Shown one piece after another: positions 1 to 11,043 of a stretch of DNA of 64,000 nt. The stretch is from Magnolia sinica (lineage: Eukaryota > Streptophyta > Magnoliopsida > Magnoliales > Magnoliaceae): the NCBI RefSeq assembly GCF_029962835.1, contig NC_080582.1, positions 25,862,032 through 25,926,031 on the forward strand, written 5' to 3'. The notes beneath the pieces were generated by a model. It saw nothing but the letters and a program-made list of their open reading frames with translations. It made no database searches and was not told where the DNA came from. A program made the position numbers and the translations under genes. Within the stretch, counting starts at the first letter, position 1. Each line of letters starts with the position of its first letter.

Positions 1-1499
1 GAAATTTAGATGGCCAAAGCGAAGATGCCACATCCAGGAATCATTCTTTACTTTTCCATAAAAACACTTCTTAAGCATTGTGTTTATATGGAGAGGAAAC
101 ATACGGTTCTTCGCCATCTGGACTTTTACAATCAAACGTCCATGCATATCTCTAATGGAAAGAGAAGAGTTCTCCATGTGTATGACATACCTTTTTTCGA
201 GGAGTTGTCCGAGACTCAGTATGTTACTTTTCATGTTAGGCACATAGTACACATTGGAGATATAGTTTGGAACACCATTCTTCTGAAAGATTTGGATTTT
301 ACCTTTACCTTTCACAGGTGTTTTTGATGAGTCTCCAAACGTTACATCGCCATGAACTCCTTCTGTGAGTTCCACAAAGAGTTTCTTGTCGCCGCACATG
401 TGATTACTTGCACCCGTGTCGAGATACCATACATCATGCTGATCATTACCTTTCTCTTGTGCAAGGAGAAGTGTGGAGCTTTCTTGTTCATGGCTTGATG
501 CTTCGACATAGTTGGATAGCTCGTCTTGAGTCACCGGCTTGCTCCAACAATCAGATGCATAGTGACCAAGTTTGTTGCAATTGTAGCATTGGATGTTCTT
601 TGTACTTCCTCGTCTATGCATAGATCTACCTCTACCATTTCCTCTTCCACGGAAATTGATATTTTTCTGCTGGTTTTGGCCATGGCTTTGTTGGTATCCA
701 CGCCCTCTGCCTCTTGCGTGATTGTTAGCAAAACGTCCACCACGTTGTGAACTTCCACGTCCACCATTGTTATTATTCAGAGTCAATCTTGACTCTAAAG
801 CTTGTTCCATCGGCATGGAACTGACATTCTTCTGCATTCGTTGCTCATGAACTTGCAACGATCCCATCAACTCCTCAATGGAGAGTTTCTCAATATCTTT
901 TGATTCTTCGATCGCCACAACCACATGCTCAAACTTGGTTGTGAGGGATCGAAGTATCTTTTCAATAACTCGGACATCTTCAATCTTTTCACCATTTCTT
1001 TTCAAATTATTGACAATTACGAGCAAACGTGAAAAATAATCAGTAATATTCTCACCTTCCTTCATGTGAGTTGCTTCAAACTCGGCTCTTAATGTTTGAA
1101 GGCGAATCCGCTTCACTCGATCTACACCCTTGAAGATGGTGCCAAGGGTATCCCATGCTTGCTTGCTTGATATTGCTTGGGCAATCTTTTCGAAGGTGGA
1201 TTCATCCAACCCTTGATAGAGGAGAAACAAAGCTTTATTGTCTCTCTTCCTCTGATTTTTTAGAGTGATCTTTTCTTCATTGGTGAAGACGGCTTCTTCT
1301 TCCATAGTGGGTTCTTCATACCCATCCGTGATGATTTTCCATAATTCTTGCGACCCGAACAATGCCTTCATTTGGATGCACCATTTTTCATAGTTGTCCT
1401 TTGACAACTTAGGAACCTGCGGCTGGATTGTGCTAGCCATTTTTTCTATTTTTTAAAGGAATGGCTGTTTTTTTTTTGACAAAAATTAAGGGAGATGGA

Positions 1500-1830
1500 T
1501 GAAATAGAAATCTGATTATTTTTTTTTATTAGAACAGATTTTTTTGGCTAAAATCTGATTTTTTTGCTGCAATCTGATTTTTTTTAAAAGCAGATTTTTT
1601 TTCAATCTGATTTTTTTTTTAAAACAGATTTTTGCTACAATCTGATTTTTTTTTTTTTTTTTAAAAAAAAAAAACAGATTTTTTTCAATCTGATTTTTTT
1701 TAAAACAGATTTTTTTGCTGCAATCTGATTTTTCTGAAAAACAGATTTTTTTTTTTTGCTGCAATCTGATTTTTTTTCAATCTGATTTTTTTTGAAAACA
1801 GATTTTTGCTGGAAACTTTTTCTAGAAAAA
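1500..1830. repeat. Low-complexity leader array of CTGATTTTTT / ACAGATTTTT units
   Basis: About a dozen short blocks alternate AATCTGATTTTTT with AACAGATTTTT. This is the untranslated leader between primer-binding site and gag of copia-1. The same AAATCTGTT / AAATCAGATT alternation occurs in the leaders of copia-2 (about 3540-3870) and copia-3 (about 49200-49495). It is therefore a family trait and not random microsatellite growth. The two block types are mutually complementary, so the RNA could fold. Confidence 0.7.
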
Positions 1831-2089
1831 AAAACTGGGACCTGTGGGTTATGGGCCCACCACAACTAACGTTTCAAACAAAACCTAAATAGTAGGCTTG
1901 ATAGATTTTACAAGCAAAAAATCTGGACGTTTCAAACACAATCTGGACAGAAAAAACAAAGATGAAGAAGGAATGCAGTTCAGCCTCCTCACGGCTGATT
2001 TGTTGTTGGGTATTTGCAGACCCAAAACTGGTAGTGCAAGACCTGCTTTTTCTGATGAGGCCCAAGGATCAGTAGCTCTGATACCACTT

Positions 2090-2396
2090 TGTTGGGTCTA
2101 AAACCCAGCTTCCTGCTGACGTGTGGCTGCAGCCACCATGAAACAAAAATCAGCAACTTTTGGAAGAAGAAGAAGAGAGAACAGCAACTGTCTTTTTTGG
2201 AATGAGAAAATCGTATTACACTGCTGCCTATTTATAGGCTTTCTTATTGTGTGAAATTACTAAACTATCCCTGTCTAGATTCATCTTAGGGGTAGCTAAA
2301 TAAAGAAGAAATAATCCAGAGAAATCTAGAAAGAAATCTACATAGCTAGCAATCTAATCTTAGAAGAAAAAAATCTAACTAACAGCTTGCTGCACA
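2090..2396 (-). repeat. 5' LTR of copia-1
   Basis: On the plus strand the segment begins TGTTGGGTCT and ends GCTGCACA, giving the usual TG...CA ends. It directly abuts the primer-binding site (GCTCTGATACCA on the plus strand, 2075-2086). A TATA box reading leftward (CCTATAAATAGG) lies near 2227-2238. The partner LTR is out of the window, so the exact outer edge (2394 or 2396) and the target duplication cannot be checked. Confidence 0.75.
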
Positions 2397-3008
2397 CGGT
2401 TTTTGGATTTGCAAATATCACCGTATCTAACAGTTATTTCTGTAGTTGGAATGGGTGGTGTCGGTAAGACTACTCTTACTAAGAAACTTTATAACGACAC
2501 CCATGTTAAGACACATTTTGAGTCTTGTGCATGGATTTCTATATCACAAGAGTATGGTGTGAGAGATCTTCTGCAGAATATCATAAATTGCTATATGGTG
2601 CTCTCCGAAGAGGATCTCAAGAAAGTGGAGAAAATGGACGTTATTCAACTCCAGCATAAAATTTCTGTGTATTTGCGGGAGAAGAGATACCTGATGGTAT
2701 TAGATGATATCTGGACAAACCAAAAATGGGATGCTTTGCAAGATGCGTTTCCGGATATGAATAATGGCAGTAGAGTCGTGCTCACCACGCGCAACAAGGA
2801 CTTAGCCTTACATGCAGATGCACAAAGCCAGCCCCATGAATTGGGATTTCTAAATGAGGAAGAGAGCTAGGTATTGTTCCGTAAGAAAACATTCCCAGGA
2901 CAAGATTGCATTTTCCCTGCGAATTTGGAGTTAGGAAGAAAGTGGAAAAGTGCCATGGTCTACCTCTTACTATTGTTGTAATGGGTGGGCTCCTATCAAG
3001 GAAAGAAG
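2397..3008 (+). pseudogene. CNL disease-resistance gene, part 1: NB-ARC from P-loop to GLPL
   Basis: The reading enters from upstream of the copia-1 junction and shows the NB-ARC nucleotide-binding core of a plant CNL immune receptor. Motifs are the P-loop GMGGVGKTT (2448-2474), RNBS-A (FESCAWISISQEY), kinase-2 KRYLMVLDDIW with the tryptophan typical of CNLs, RNBS-B GSRVVLTTRN, and GLPL as CHGLPLTIVVMGGLLSRK. In the family this domain is an ADP/ATP switch in the cytoplasm. The gene is dead: a stop follows NEEES near 2868, a small frame slip lies near 2940 before GLPL, and the exon is cut by copia-1 on the left and copia-2 on the right. The start codon and coiled-coil domain would lie left of the window. 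The best relatives from memory are RPP13/RPP8-like proteins. Confidence 0.93.
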
Positions 3009-3485
3009 GGTTGGAATTGCAAACCAAAGCCCAGCAATTAACTGTGACTGTTCATCTTCCAAAGCACAGCAACACTTTGCATGGAGATGCTTTTGGAAGA
3101 TGAATAGTTTTTGTAGTTTCTAGGAATATTTAATATTAGAAGCTCCTACTAAGGGCAGTTTTGTCTTTTCATGTTACATTCAAATACCTATAAATGGACA
3201 TCTGGTTTATCCGGTTGTAGCAAGCAAACCAAGCAAGTGAATAGCAAGAAAAACAACAAGTAAAAAGAATAAGTAAAGCTAGCGTGAAGAAATACTGCAG
3301 CAGCAGTAAAAAATAAAAAAATTAATTTTTTTTTTTTAAAAGTTTCAAAATTTCTGTTTTGGTTTCTTCTCTCTCTTCCTTCCTTCCTACAAAATTAGAT
3401 TTCCTGAGTTGTGCGAAGGCTTTGTAAAGCCAAGAAAAATCTATTATCTTGAAGCAAAGAGAAAATCTGGCTCATACAGCCAACA
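3009..3485 (+). repeat. 5' LTR of copia-2
   Basis: It starts near GGTTGGAATTGC (TGTTGGAATTGC in the 3' copy) and ends GCCAACA. It contains a TATAAAT box at 3189-3195. A strong hairpin has arms CATCTTCCAAAGCA (3053-3066) and TTTTGGAAGATG (3091-3102). The segment AAGGCTTTGTAAAGCCAAG near its 3' end is a second small inverted repeat. Confidence 0.92.
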
Positions 3486-6400
3486 AACTAAACTGGTATC
3501 AGAGCCAAGTTCTTCTACAAGAAGTTTCTAGCAGTTTTTTCAGCCAAGTACAGATTTTTATGAAGAAAAAAAATCTGTTTAAGAAAAAAAATCAGATTGC
3601 AAAGCCAAGTTTTTTTTATTTATTTGAGTTCCCTGGTTGAAGTTGCCAGCAAATTTTTTTCCAGCCAAGAAAAGAAAAATCTGTTCAAGAAAAAATTAGA
3701 TTTCAGCAATTTTTTTCAGCTAAAAAAAATCTGTTAAAAGAAAATTTCAGACTTCAGCAGGTTTTTTTTTTCAGCCAAAAAAAAAATCTGTTTAAAAAAA
3801 AATATCAGATTTTCTATCCATCTCTCCCTTCATTTTCAAAAAAATCAACCCCTTCTTCAAAAAAAAAATCAGATTGTTTGGCCATAAAGCTTGTTCAAAT
3901 GGCCAGTACAATCCAACCGCAGGTTCCTAAGTTGTCAAAGGACAACTATGAAAAGTGGTGCATCCAAATGAAGGTTTTGTTCGGGTCGCAAGAACTATGA
4001 GAGATTGTCATTGATGGGTATATAGAACCCACTATGGAGGAAGAAGCCGCCTTCACCAACAAAGAAAAGACCGCTTTCAAAAATCAAAGGAAGAAAGACA
4101 ACAAGGTTTTGATCATCCTCTATCAACGGTTGAATGAATCAACCTTTGAAAAGATTGCCAAAGCAACATCAAGCAAGTAAGCTTGAGACACGCTTGGCAC
4201 CATCTTCAAGGGTGTTGATCGAGTGAAGCGGGTTTGCCTTCAAACACTGGAGCCAAGTTCGAAGCAGTGTACATGAAGGAAGGTGAAAGTATCTTTGACT
4301 AGTTCTCACGTCTAATTGTTATTATTAATAATTTAAAAAGAAATGGTGAAAAAATTGAAGACATACGTGTCATGATAAAAGCACTGCGATCTCTCACAAC
4401 CAAGTTTGAGCATGTGGTTATGGTGATCGAAGAATCAAAGGACTTAGAAAAACTGTCCATTGAAGAGTAAATGGGATCGTTGCAAGTGCATGAGCAAAGA
4501 ATGCAGAAGAATGCAGGAACGATGCTTGAAGATGCCTTATAGTCTAAGCTAACTCTAAATGAACAAAGAGGTAGCCATACATGTCGTGGGAGTCATGACA
4601 CTAACAATTGTGCAAGAGGAAGAGGGCGTGGATATAATCTAAGCAATCTACAAAATCAACAAAAATTTACAAATTTCCACAGTAGAGGAAATGGTAGAGG
4701 CCGATCCGCACGCGGTCGCGGAAATATGAGAAATATTCAATGTCGGAATTGCAACAAATTCAGCCATTATATGTCGGATTGGTGGAGCAAACCGGTGGAT
4801 CATGATGAACGATCCAACTATGCTGAAGCATCGAGTCATGACCAGGAAGACTCCACAGTGCTCCTTGCATAAGAGAAAGGCTGCGATCAACCAAATGTAT
4901 GGTATCTCGACACAGGTGCAAGCAATCACATGTGCGGGAACAAAAGCCTATTTGAGGAACACACAGGAGTTCATGGTGATGTGACATTCGGTGACTCATC
5001 AAAAATGCTAGTAAAAGGTAAAGACAAAATCAAAATCTTGCAGAAGAATGGTGTTCCAAACTATATCTCCAATGTGTATTACGTACCCAACATGAAACGT
5101 AATATACTGAGTCTCAAACAACTCCTCGAAAAAGGGTATGTCATACACATGGAGAACTCTTCTCTTTCTATAAGAGATATGCATGGATGTTTGATTGTGA
5201 AAGTCCAAATGACGAAGAATTGTATGTTTCTTCTCCATATAAACACAATGCTCGAGAAGTGTTTTTATGGAAAAGCAAAGAATGATTCTTGGATGTGGCA
5301 TCTTCGCTTTGGCCATCTAAATTTTAGATGCCTGAAACTTTTGTCCTTATCAAGTATGGTGTATGGCTTGCCTACTATTGAAGCTCTAAAACATGTGTGT
5401 GAGGCGTGCATACTTGGAAAATAACAAAGGAACTTCTTTTCGAGTCGAGTATCCCGAAGAGCAAGAGAACCATTGCAGTTGGTTCACACTGACATCTGTG
5501 GACCATTGGAGCCAATCTCTCTTAGAGATAATAAATACTTTATTACCTTCATTGATGATTTCAGTAGAAAATTATGGGTGTATGTAATTAAAGAGAAGTC
5601 TGTTGCTTTTACTATTTTTAAAAATTTTAAGGCCCTTGTTGAAAAAGAAAGTGGTCTTAAAATCTAAACTTTTAGATCTGACAGAGGTGGGGAGTACACC
5701 TCAAATATTTTTTCAAGAATATTGCAGGAAACATGACATTAAACAACAACACACTACATCGTACATGCCACAATAAAATGAAATTGGAAAACGGAAGAAC
5801 TGCACCATCCTCGACATGACGAGGACCATGCTGAAGGAGAAAAGTCTACCAAATTATTTCTGAGCAGAGGCAATTGCATGTACTGCCTATCTACTTAATA
5901 GTTGTCCGAGTAAGACTGTCAGGTTCATGACACCATAGGAAGCATGGAGTGGATACAAGCCGAACGTGGTGCACTTTAAGATCTTTAGGAGTGTCGCCTA
6001 TACTCAAGTTCCAGAAGCGAGAAGAAAAAAAGCTTGATGATCGTGATGAGAAGTATATCTTTATCAGCTATGGCGAAGAATCGAAGGCATACAAGCTCTA
6101 TAACCCACTAACCAATAAGGTGGTGGTAAGTAGAGAAGTAGTGTTCTACAAGGAGGAATCTTGGAAGTGGAACCAGGAAGATCCGGCCTAAGAAAATCAG
6201 GTCAAGGCCGAAGAATATGAAGAAGAAAGGCACGTGAATCAGAAGCAGACACCCACATCATCCCTTCGGACCAAAGAAGTCTAGGAGTACATTTCATCTC
6301 TCGTGGAAGTACTTCATCAAATCAGAATTCAGCCAGCACATCTTCATCTAATTCTCCTTCACACTTGCCTCCCATTAAAATGAGCCTCTCACATTTGAGG

Positions 6401-7914
6401 AGGCCATGAATGAAGAATGTTGGAGAAAGGCTATAAAAGAAGAGATTTATGTCATCGAGAAGAATCGAACATGGGAGCTGACCTCACTCCCTAAAGGCCA
6501 GAGGACTATTGGTCTTAAATGGGTGTATAAACTCAAGCGGAATGTCGATGGTAAGATCGAACGATATAAGGCAAGGCTTTTAGCAAAAGGCTACAAACAG
6601 AAATACGGGGTAAATTATGAAGAAGTTTTCGTCCCATTTACTCACTTTAACACTGTGAGGATGATTATCTCTGTTGTAGCTCATCACAATTGGATGATCT
6701 ACCAACTGGATGTGAAATCCGCATTCTTGAATGGAGTAATCGAAGAAGAAGTCTACGTTGACTAGCCTAAAGGGTTTGTCATGCAAGGGGAGGAACACAA
6801 GGTGTATCGGGTGAAGAAAACCCTGTATGGGTTGAAGCAAGCTCCCCGTGCTTGGAATGCACGGATCGACCACTATCTTCAAAAGAATGGTTTTGTTAAG
6901 TGTCTGTATGAGCATGCTGTCTAGACAAAGAAGAATGCCCATGGTGATATGCTTATCGCTTGTTTATATATTGATGATATGTTGTTCATTGGAAACAGCC
7001 AAAAGATGTTCAAAGAATTCAAGCATGCTATGTTCAATGAGTTCGAGATGACTGACGATGGATTGATGTCCTTCTTCTTAGGCATCGAAGTGAAACAAGT
7101 CGACGGCATTTATATATCACAGAAGAAGTACCCAAAAGAACTTCTTGAGAAGTTTCAGATGACTGACTGTAAATCTATGAATGCACCTGCTGCAACAGGC
7201 CTGAAGCTCACAAAAGATGGCGAATGAAGAAATGTTGACTCAACTTTGTTTAAAAGACTAATGGGAAGCCTAAGGACCTCACAATCACTAGGCCAGATAT
7301 AGTCTATAGTGTGGGGCTTCTAAGCCGGTATATGGAAGCACCAAAAGAGTCACACTTGTTAGCTGCGAAAAGAATTCTGAGGTATATCAAAGGGACTATT
7401 GAATTTGGTCTTTTTTATCCATATGATGATGAAGTATGGATACTCTGAAAGTGATTGGGGTGGTGACCAAGATGAAAGAAAGAGTACCACGGGCTATGCA
7501 TTCTATCTTGGATCGACAACATTCACATGGAACTCAAAGAAGCAGAGTACGGTAACATTGTTCACATGTGAAGCTGAGTATGTGGCATCTTTGTCCACTG
7601 TATGTGAGGTGATATGGCTAAAGAATATGTTAAAGGAGCTGAAGCATCTGCAGGAAGAATGCACTGTCATATACGTGGACAACAAGTCGGCAATTGAGCT
7701 TGCTAAAAATTCAGTGCAGCATGGAAGGAGCAAGCAAATTGATACAAGGTATCATTTCCTGAGAGATCAAGTGAAGCAGAAATCTGTGAAGCTAGAGTAC
7801 TGCTATACCACTGAACAAGTGGCGGACATCTCACCAAAGCATTGCCGACTGATACATTCAAGAAACTTAGATCGATGCTTGGAATGAAGCTTGTTTTGGT
7901 TTGAAGGGGAGTAC

Positions 7915-8368
7915 TGTTGGAATTGCAAACCAAAGCCCAACAATTAATTGTGACTATTCATCTTCCAAAGCATAGCAACACTTCCCATGGAGATGCTTTT
8001 GGAAGATGAAAAGTTTGTGTAGTTTCTAGGAATATTTAATATTAGAAGCTCCTAGTAGGGGCAGTTTTGTCTTTTCACCTTACATTCAAATGCCTATAAA
8101 TGGGCATCTTGTGTATCTGATTGTAGCAAGCAAGTGAATAGCAAGAAAAAAAAACAAATAAAAAGAATAAGTAAAGCTAGTGTGAAGAAATATAGTAGGA
8201 ACAGTAAAAAAAAATTAAAAAAAAAAAAGTTTCAAAATCTCTGTTTTGGTTTCTTTTCTCTCTTCCTTCCTACAAAATTAGATTTTCCGAGTTGTTCTAA
8301 GTCTTTGTAAAGCCAAGAAAAATCTGTTATCTTGGAGCAAAGAGAAAATCTGGCTTAGACAGCCAACA
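7915..8368 (+). repeat. 3' LTR of copia-2
   Basis: It runs from TGTTGGAATTGC to AGCCAACA and is followed at once by the AGAAG duplication and then by CNL sequence. The TATA box lies at 8095-8101. The CATCTTCCAAAG hairpin arms are conserved at 7959-8008. Confidence 0.93.
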
Positions 8369-8373
8369 AGAAG

Positions 8374-9246
8374 TAATAGTGGGAGAATGTACACAAGAGC
8401 ATCAGCTGGCAGTTTGTCAAGGGAGAAGACTATCTCTAGCATATTGTCTTTGAGCTATAAAGATCTTCCCCATTACTTGAAACCATGTTTTCTCTACCTC
8501 AGCAATTTTCCAAAGGACTATGAGTTCTGAACCAAGGAATTGATTCAAACATGGGTTGCAGAAGGGTTTCTTCAAGAGAGAGGGGAGCTAACATTGGAGG
8601 AAGTTGGAGAAGATTATCTAAAGGAATTGATTCAAAGAAGTATGGTTCAAGTCACAGAAAGAAGTTCAGGGGGAGCTATTAAAAGATGTTGCATACATGA
8701 TCTTTTGTGGGATCTCTCCATATTAGATTCATGGGGGGATTGCAAATGCTCCTTCTAGATCCAGAGCTCGTCGACTTGCAATTCACCACGATGATTTAAG
8801 CAAGTATACTTCCTTAAAATCCTCCACTTCACACCTTCATTCTGTGTTGATCTACACCCAAGGCTATGAAAAGCTTCAAAGACAACAAGAGAAGTTTCTC
8901 TACAGAGGCTTTAAGTTGCTTAGGATGCTATATTTACACGATGCACAAATAAAAAAGCTACCTAGTGAAATAGGTGACCTAATCCACTTGAGATACCTCG
9001 ATTGTACTAAGAGTAGGTTAAAAAGCCTCCCATCATCCATAGGAAATCTTCTCAATTTGCAAACCTTATTTGTGGTTTCTTTTTGTAACATCATCAAAGT
9101 ACCAAGCACAATCTAGAAGATGAAACAGTTAAGACATCTTCAACTGAAGTCCAATTTTGGAGAGATAGAATGGGATCCAAGGCTTGAGGGAATAAGTAAC
9201 CTCCAGACTCTATCATATGTAAAGGCTGGGAAATGGATGGAGGGTT
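8374..9246 (+). pseudogene. CNL disease-resistance gene, part 2: end of NB-ARC and first LRRs
   Basis: The segment resumes the gene right after the copia-2 target duplication. It shows [16 protein letters not shown], the winged-helix RNBS-D region ([16 protein letters not shown]), WVAEGFLQERGE, and an MHD-equivalent CCIHDLLWDLSI where IHD replaces MHD. Leucine-rich repeats follow (LRMLYLHDAQIKKLPSEIG, LRYLDCTKSRLKSLPSS, NLQTLFVVS, LRHLQLKS) and end at LQTLSYVKAGKWMEG. Stops and frame slips occur near 8376, 8530, 8755 and 9115, so the gene is not functional. The right end is a break point: beyond it the LRR reads on the other strand. Confidence 0.92.
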
Positions 9247-9591
9247 GCCCAATATGAATGTGAAAGAAATCTAAGAATGCGAAGGTTTTTCAGCTTCTCC
9301 AATGGTGGGCGTGGGTCTTGCTTTAAGAAGGTAAATTCCAAAGTAAGCTTGGTGAGGTTTGTTAGGAATTCAATAGACTCGGGTAACTTCTCTAGGAATC
9401 CTTCCAAACGCAACTTAATTTGAGAAGATGTGAAAGAGGTGGAACGGTTTTGAATTCCTTGCCTAAACTTAAGATGTGAATGAGGAGATACCGACAACAC
9501 AAAGGTTCTACTTTTACGCACGGCTTTGTACCCCACTGACATCGACAGAGAGTGGAGGCTGCCCAATTTTACAATAGAATCATAAATACCC
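9247..9591 (-). pseudogene. CNL disease-resistance gene, part 3: inverted LRR block
   Basis: On the minus strand this block reads KLGSLHSLSMSVG, then LEGFLEKLPESIEFLTNLTK and LEKLKNLRILRFLSHSY, which are LRRs of the same gene. They belong between GKWMEG (part 2) and MSCSAHWFPRLESLHIEW (part 4). The block fills the whole gap between part 2 and the left end of CACTA-1, so about 345 bp of host exon has been flipped with one breakpoint at the transposon edge. The left breakpoint near 9244-9252 shares a few bases (TTGCCC) between both readings, so its exact position is uncertain. About 115 codons are open without a stop. Confidence 0.85.
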
Positions 9592-9925
9592 CACTACGCC
9601 AAAATCATGAATTTGCGACGGGCTAAATCCGTCGTAAAACCAAATAAACGACAGATTTGGTCCGTCGCTATTTACCGGGTCATTTTTTTTTACAGAATCC
9701 GTTGTTTAATCTATGGTGGATAAGGTTCGTTGCATCATAGCAACGGATAAGATTCGTCACAAAAAATAAAAAAATCCATCGCTGAAGTTCGAAAAACGGT
9801 CATCATTAAAAATATTAGCGACGGATAAGGTCCGTCGCTAATATGAGTACGACCTCAAATCCGTCGTTTTTCAAATTGTTCGGAAATTAGCGACGGATTT
9901 AGTCCGTCGCTACAATATCTATGAA
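9592..9925. repeat. Left terminal and subterminal repeats of CACTA-1
   Basis: Starts CACTACGCCAAAA and holds repeated GCGACGG and CCGTCGC words in both orientations, for example TTAGCGACGGATAAGGTCC followed by its near-complement. Several pairs would form hairpins. In the superfamily such words bind the TNPA-type protein. Confidence 0.88.
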
Positions 9926-10518
9926 TAAAAAAAATCACCAGTTTTTTTTATTTTTTATTTTAAATCTTACACCTAATGGTCATTCAAAAAATAATTCACA
10001 CGATTGTTTAATAAGAACCCAATTCAAAAAATTGAGATGAATCTTGTTCAGCCATCCACTATAGCAAGGAAAATAATAATTACGAACACTGCTATAGAAT
10101 AACGTCTAAAGCAAGAGAAAATACCTATTGGATGAAAAAAAATGATTAGTACGAGTCTTGTGACTTTAGTCGAGTCACTTTGTTGAGTTTATGGCCTTGT
10201 TTTGGGTAGACTCGACGAGTTGTAGAACTATGGCTGACGATCTGCCTATTGGATGCACCCTCTTTGACACGAGATCAGTCTCTTAAAATATGAACTCACA
10301 TTAAGCAATTGTGAAAACAATTAATTAACCAACTAATTTTCTGAGTGCATGAAGAAATCAAAAGGGAAATATGATCTCATAATGGCATAAAGAGTTGGAG
10401 ATTAGCTTTAGGAATAATGTTATGTGAACAAGAAAGAAACCACTAATTTATGCGAATGCCACGCATTGTTTGAAAAAAAATCAAAGAAAAGATTGGACAA
10501 ATGAAGTTGTTGCAATTA

Positions 10519-10640
10519 CCTGTAGCAAAGCAAAAGCAACGCATGACCTGAGAATAGAAGAATTCTGAAGCATAGCAACAAATCTCCTAATCTCAGCTCC
10601 ACCGAACAAAGTGGAAAATGGAATAAGGCAAGAGTGACTA
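10519..10640 (-). pseudogene. Exon-like fragment resembling an armadillo-repeat protein, captured in CACTA-1
   Basis: On the minus strand the reading AEIRRFVAMLQNSSILRSC continues VAFALLQ and ends exactly at a consensus splice donor (CAG/GTAATT). The pattern resembles the last repeats of a plant ARM-repeat protein recalled from memory, but the match is short and unverified. It looks like a captured host exon because it lies deep inside the transposon and has an intact donor site. Confidence 0.35.
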
Positions 10641-10849
10641 AGAAAAATGCATAACAAAAAATCATACAACTAATAAGCCAATGGCAATGTGAATGAACAA
10701 ACTTCAAAAAAAAGCATCAACTTGTGTCGGCATAAAAGGTTTTCTTTCTTTTCTTTTTTTTCCTAGAAGTTTACTCAAGCTTTACTAAGCAAAGAAAAAT
10801 GGGAAGGCAAAGATTAGGAATCAACAGCTCCAAAAAATAAGATGCTGAA

Positions 10850-11043
10850 AGAAAATAAAAGATTCATATGAACAACTTGCAAAAAGGCTTGAGACACCTT
10901 GGCCCATTCAATCACAGCCAATTTGGCCTCCCTGAACACCTTTTTGGAAGGACTAACACAATTGGGGAAGCATTTGTCATTACACTTGGCCCAAATCATG
11001 AATAGTTCCATGAGAAGAGTAACCACAGAATTTTCCATTTAGG
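10850..11043 (-). other. Unidentified exon-like open segment inside CACTA-1
   Basis: Minus-strand reading from ATG at 11038-11036: MENSVVTLLMELFMIWAKCN, later KKVFREAKLAVIEWAKVSQ. The composition looks like real protein, with amphipathic helices and no low-complexity bias. I do not recognise the family. It lies on the same strand as the ARM-like exon 200 bp to the left and the pyrimidine-rich leader near 16700, so one captured minus-strand gene could supply all three. Confidence 0.3.

Larger units (their letters stand above)
1..2396 (-). mobile_element. copia-1: Ty1/copia retrotransposon, 5' part (continues left of window)
   Basis: Read on the minus strand this is the 5' portion of a Ty1/copia element. 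Its order from right to left is LTR (2090-2396), primer-binding site with TGGTATCAGAGC near 2075-2087, a T/A-rich leader, a gag start at 1440 (MASTIQPQVPKLS), a CCHC zinc knuckle (CNKLGHYASDC) near 540-600, a protease-like DTGASNHMCG near 370-430, and the GAG-pre-integrase region down to base 1. The rest of pol and the 3' LTR lie outside. The body closely resembles copia-2 and copia-3, although its LTR differs. It sits directly upstream of the CNL P-loop, so it interrupts that gene in the opposite orientation. It is a fossil with few to several breaks in the visible part. Confidence 0.9.
3009..8368 (+). mobile_element. copia-2: complete-length Ty1/copia element inserted in the CNL gene
   Basis: Both LTRs are present (3009-3485 and 7915-8368), flanked by the 5 bp target duplication AGAAG at 3004-3008 and 8369-8373. 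A primer-binding site TGGTATCAGAGCC (3494-3506) follows the 5' LTR. Gag begins near 3899 (MASTIQPQVPKLSKD) with a UBN2-type core and a zinc knuckle near 4740-4790. Protease lies near 4905-4990, GAG-pre-integrase near 5200-5420, integrase from about 5470, reverse transcriptase about 6400-7150 (WVYKLKRNVDGK), and RNase H about 7430-7890 (STTGYAFYLGS, CEAEYVA). A purine-rich tract precedes the 3' LTR. The LTRs differ by roughly 7-8 % by eye, so it is an old copy. It is a fossil with many breaks. Confidence 0.95.

Noticed and set aside
10-327. Open frame of 105 codons on the plus strand, and its twin at 5008-5316 on the minus strand
   Set aside because: Both are antisense shadows of the copia GAG-pre-integrase region; the true coding sense is the opposite strand in each case.
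1516-1865. Lysine/phenylalanine-rich open frames on the minus strand
   Set aside because: Produced by the AT-rich leader repeats of copia-1; composition is explained by the repeat alone.
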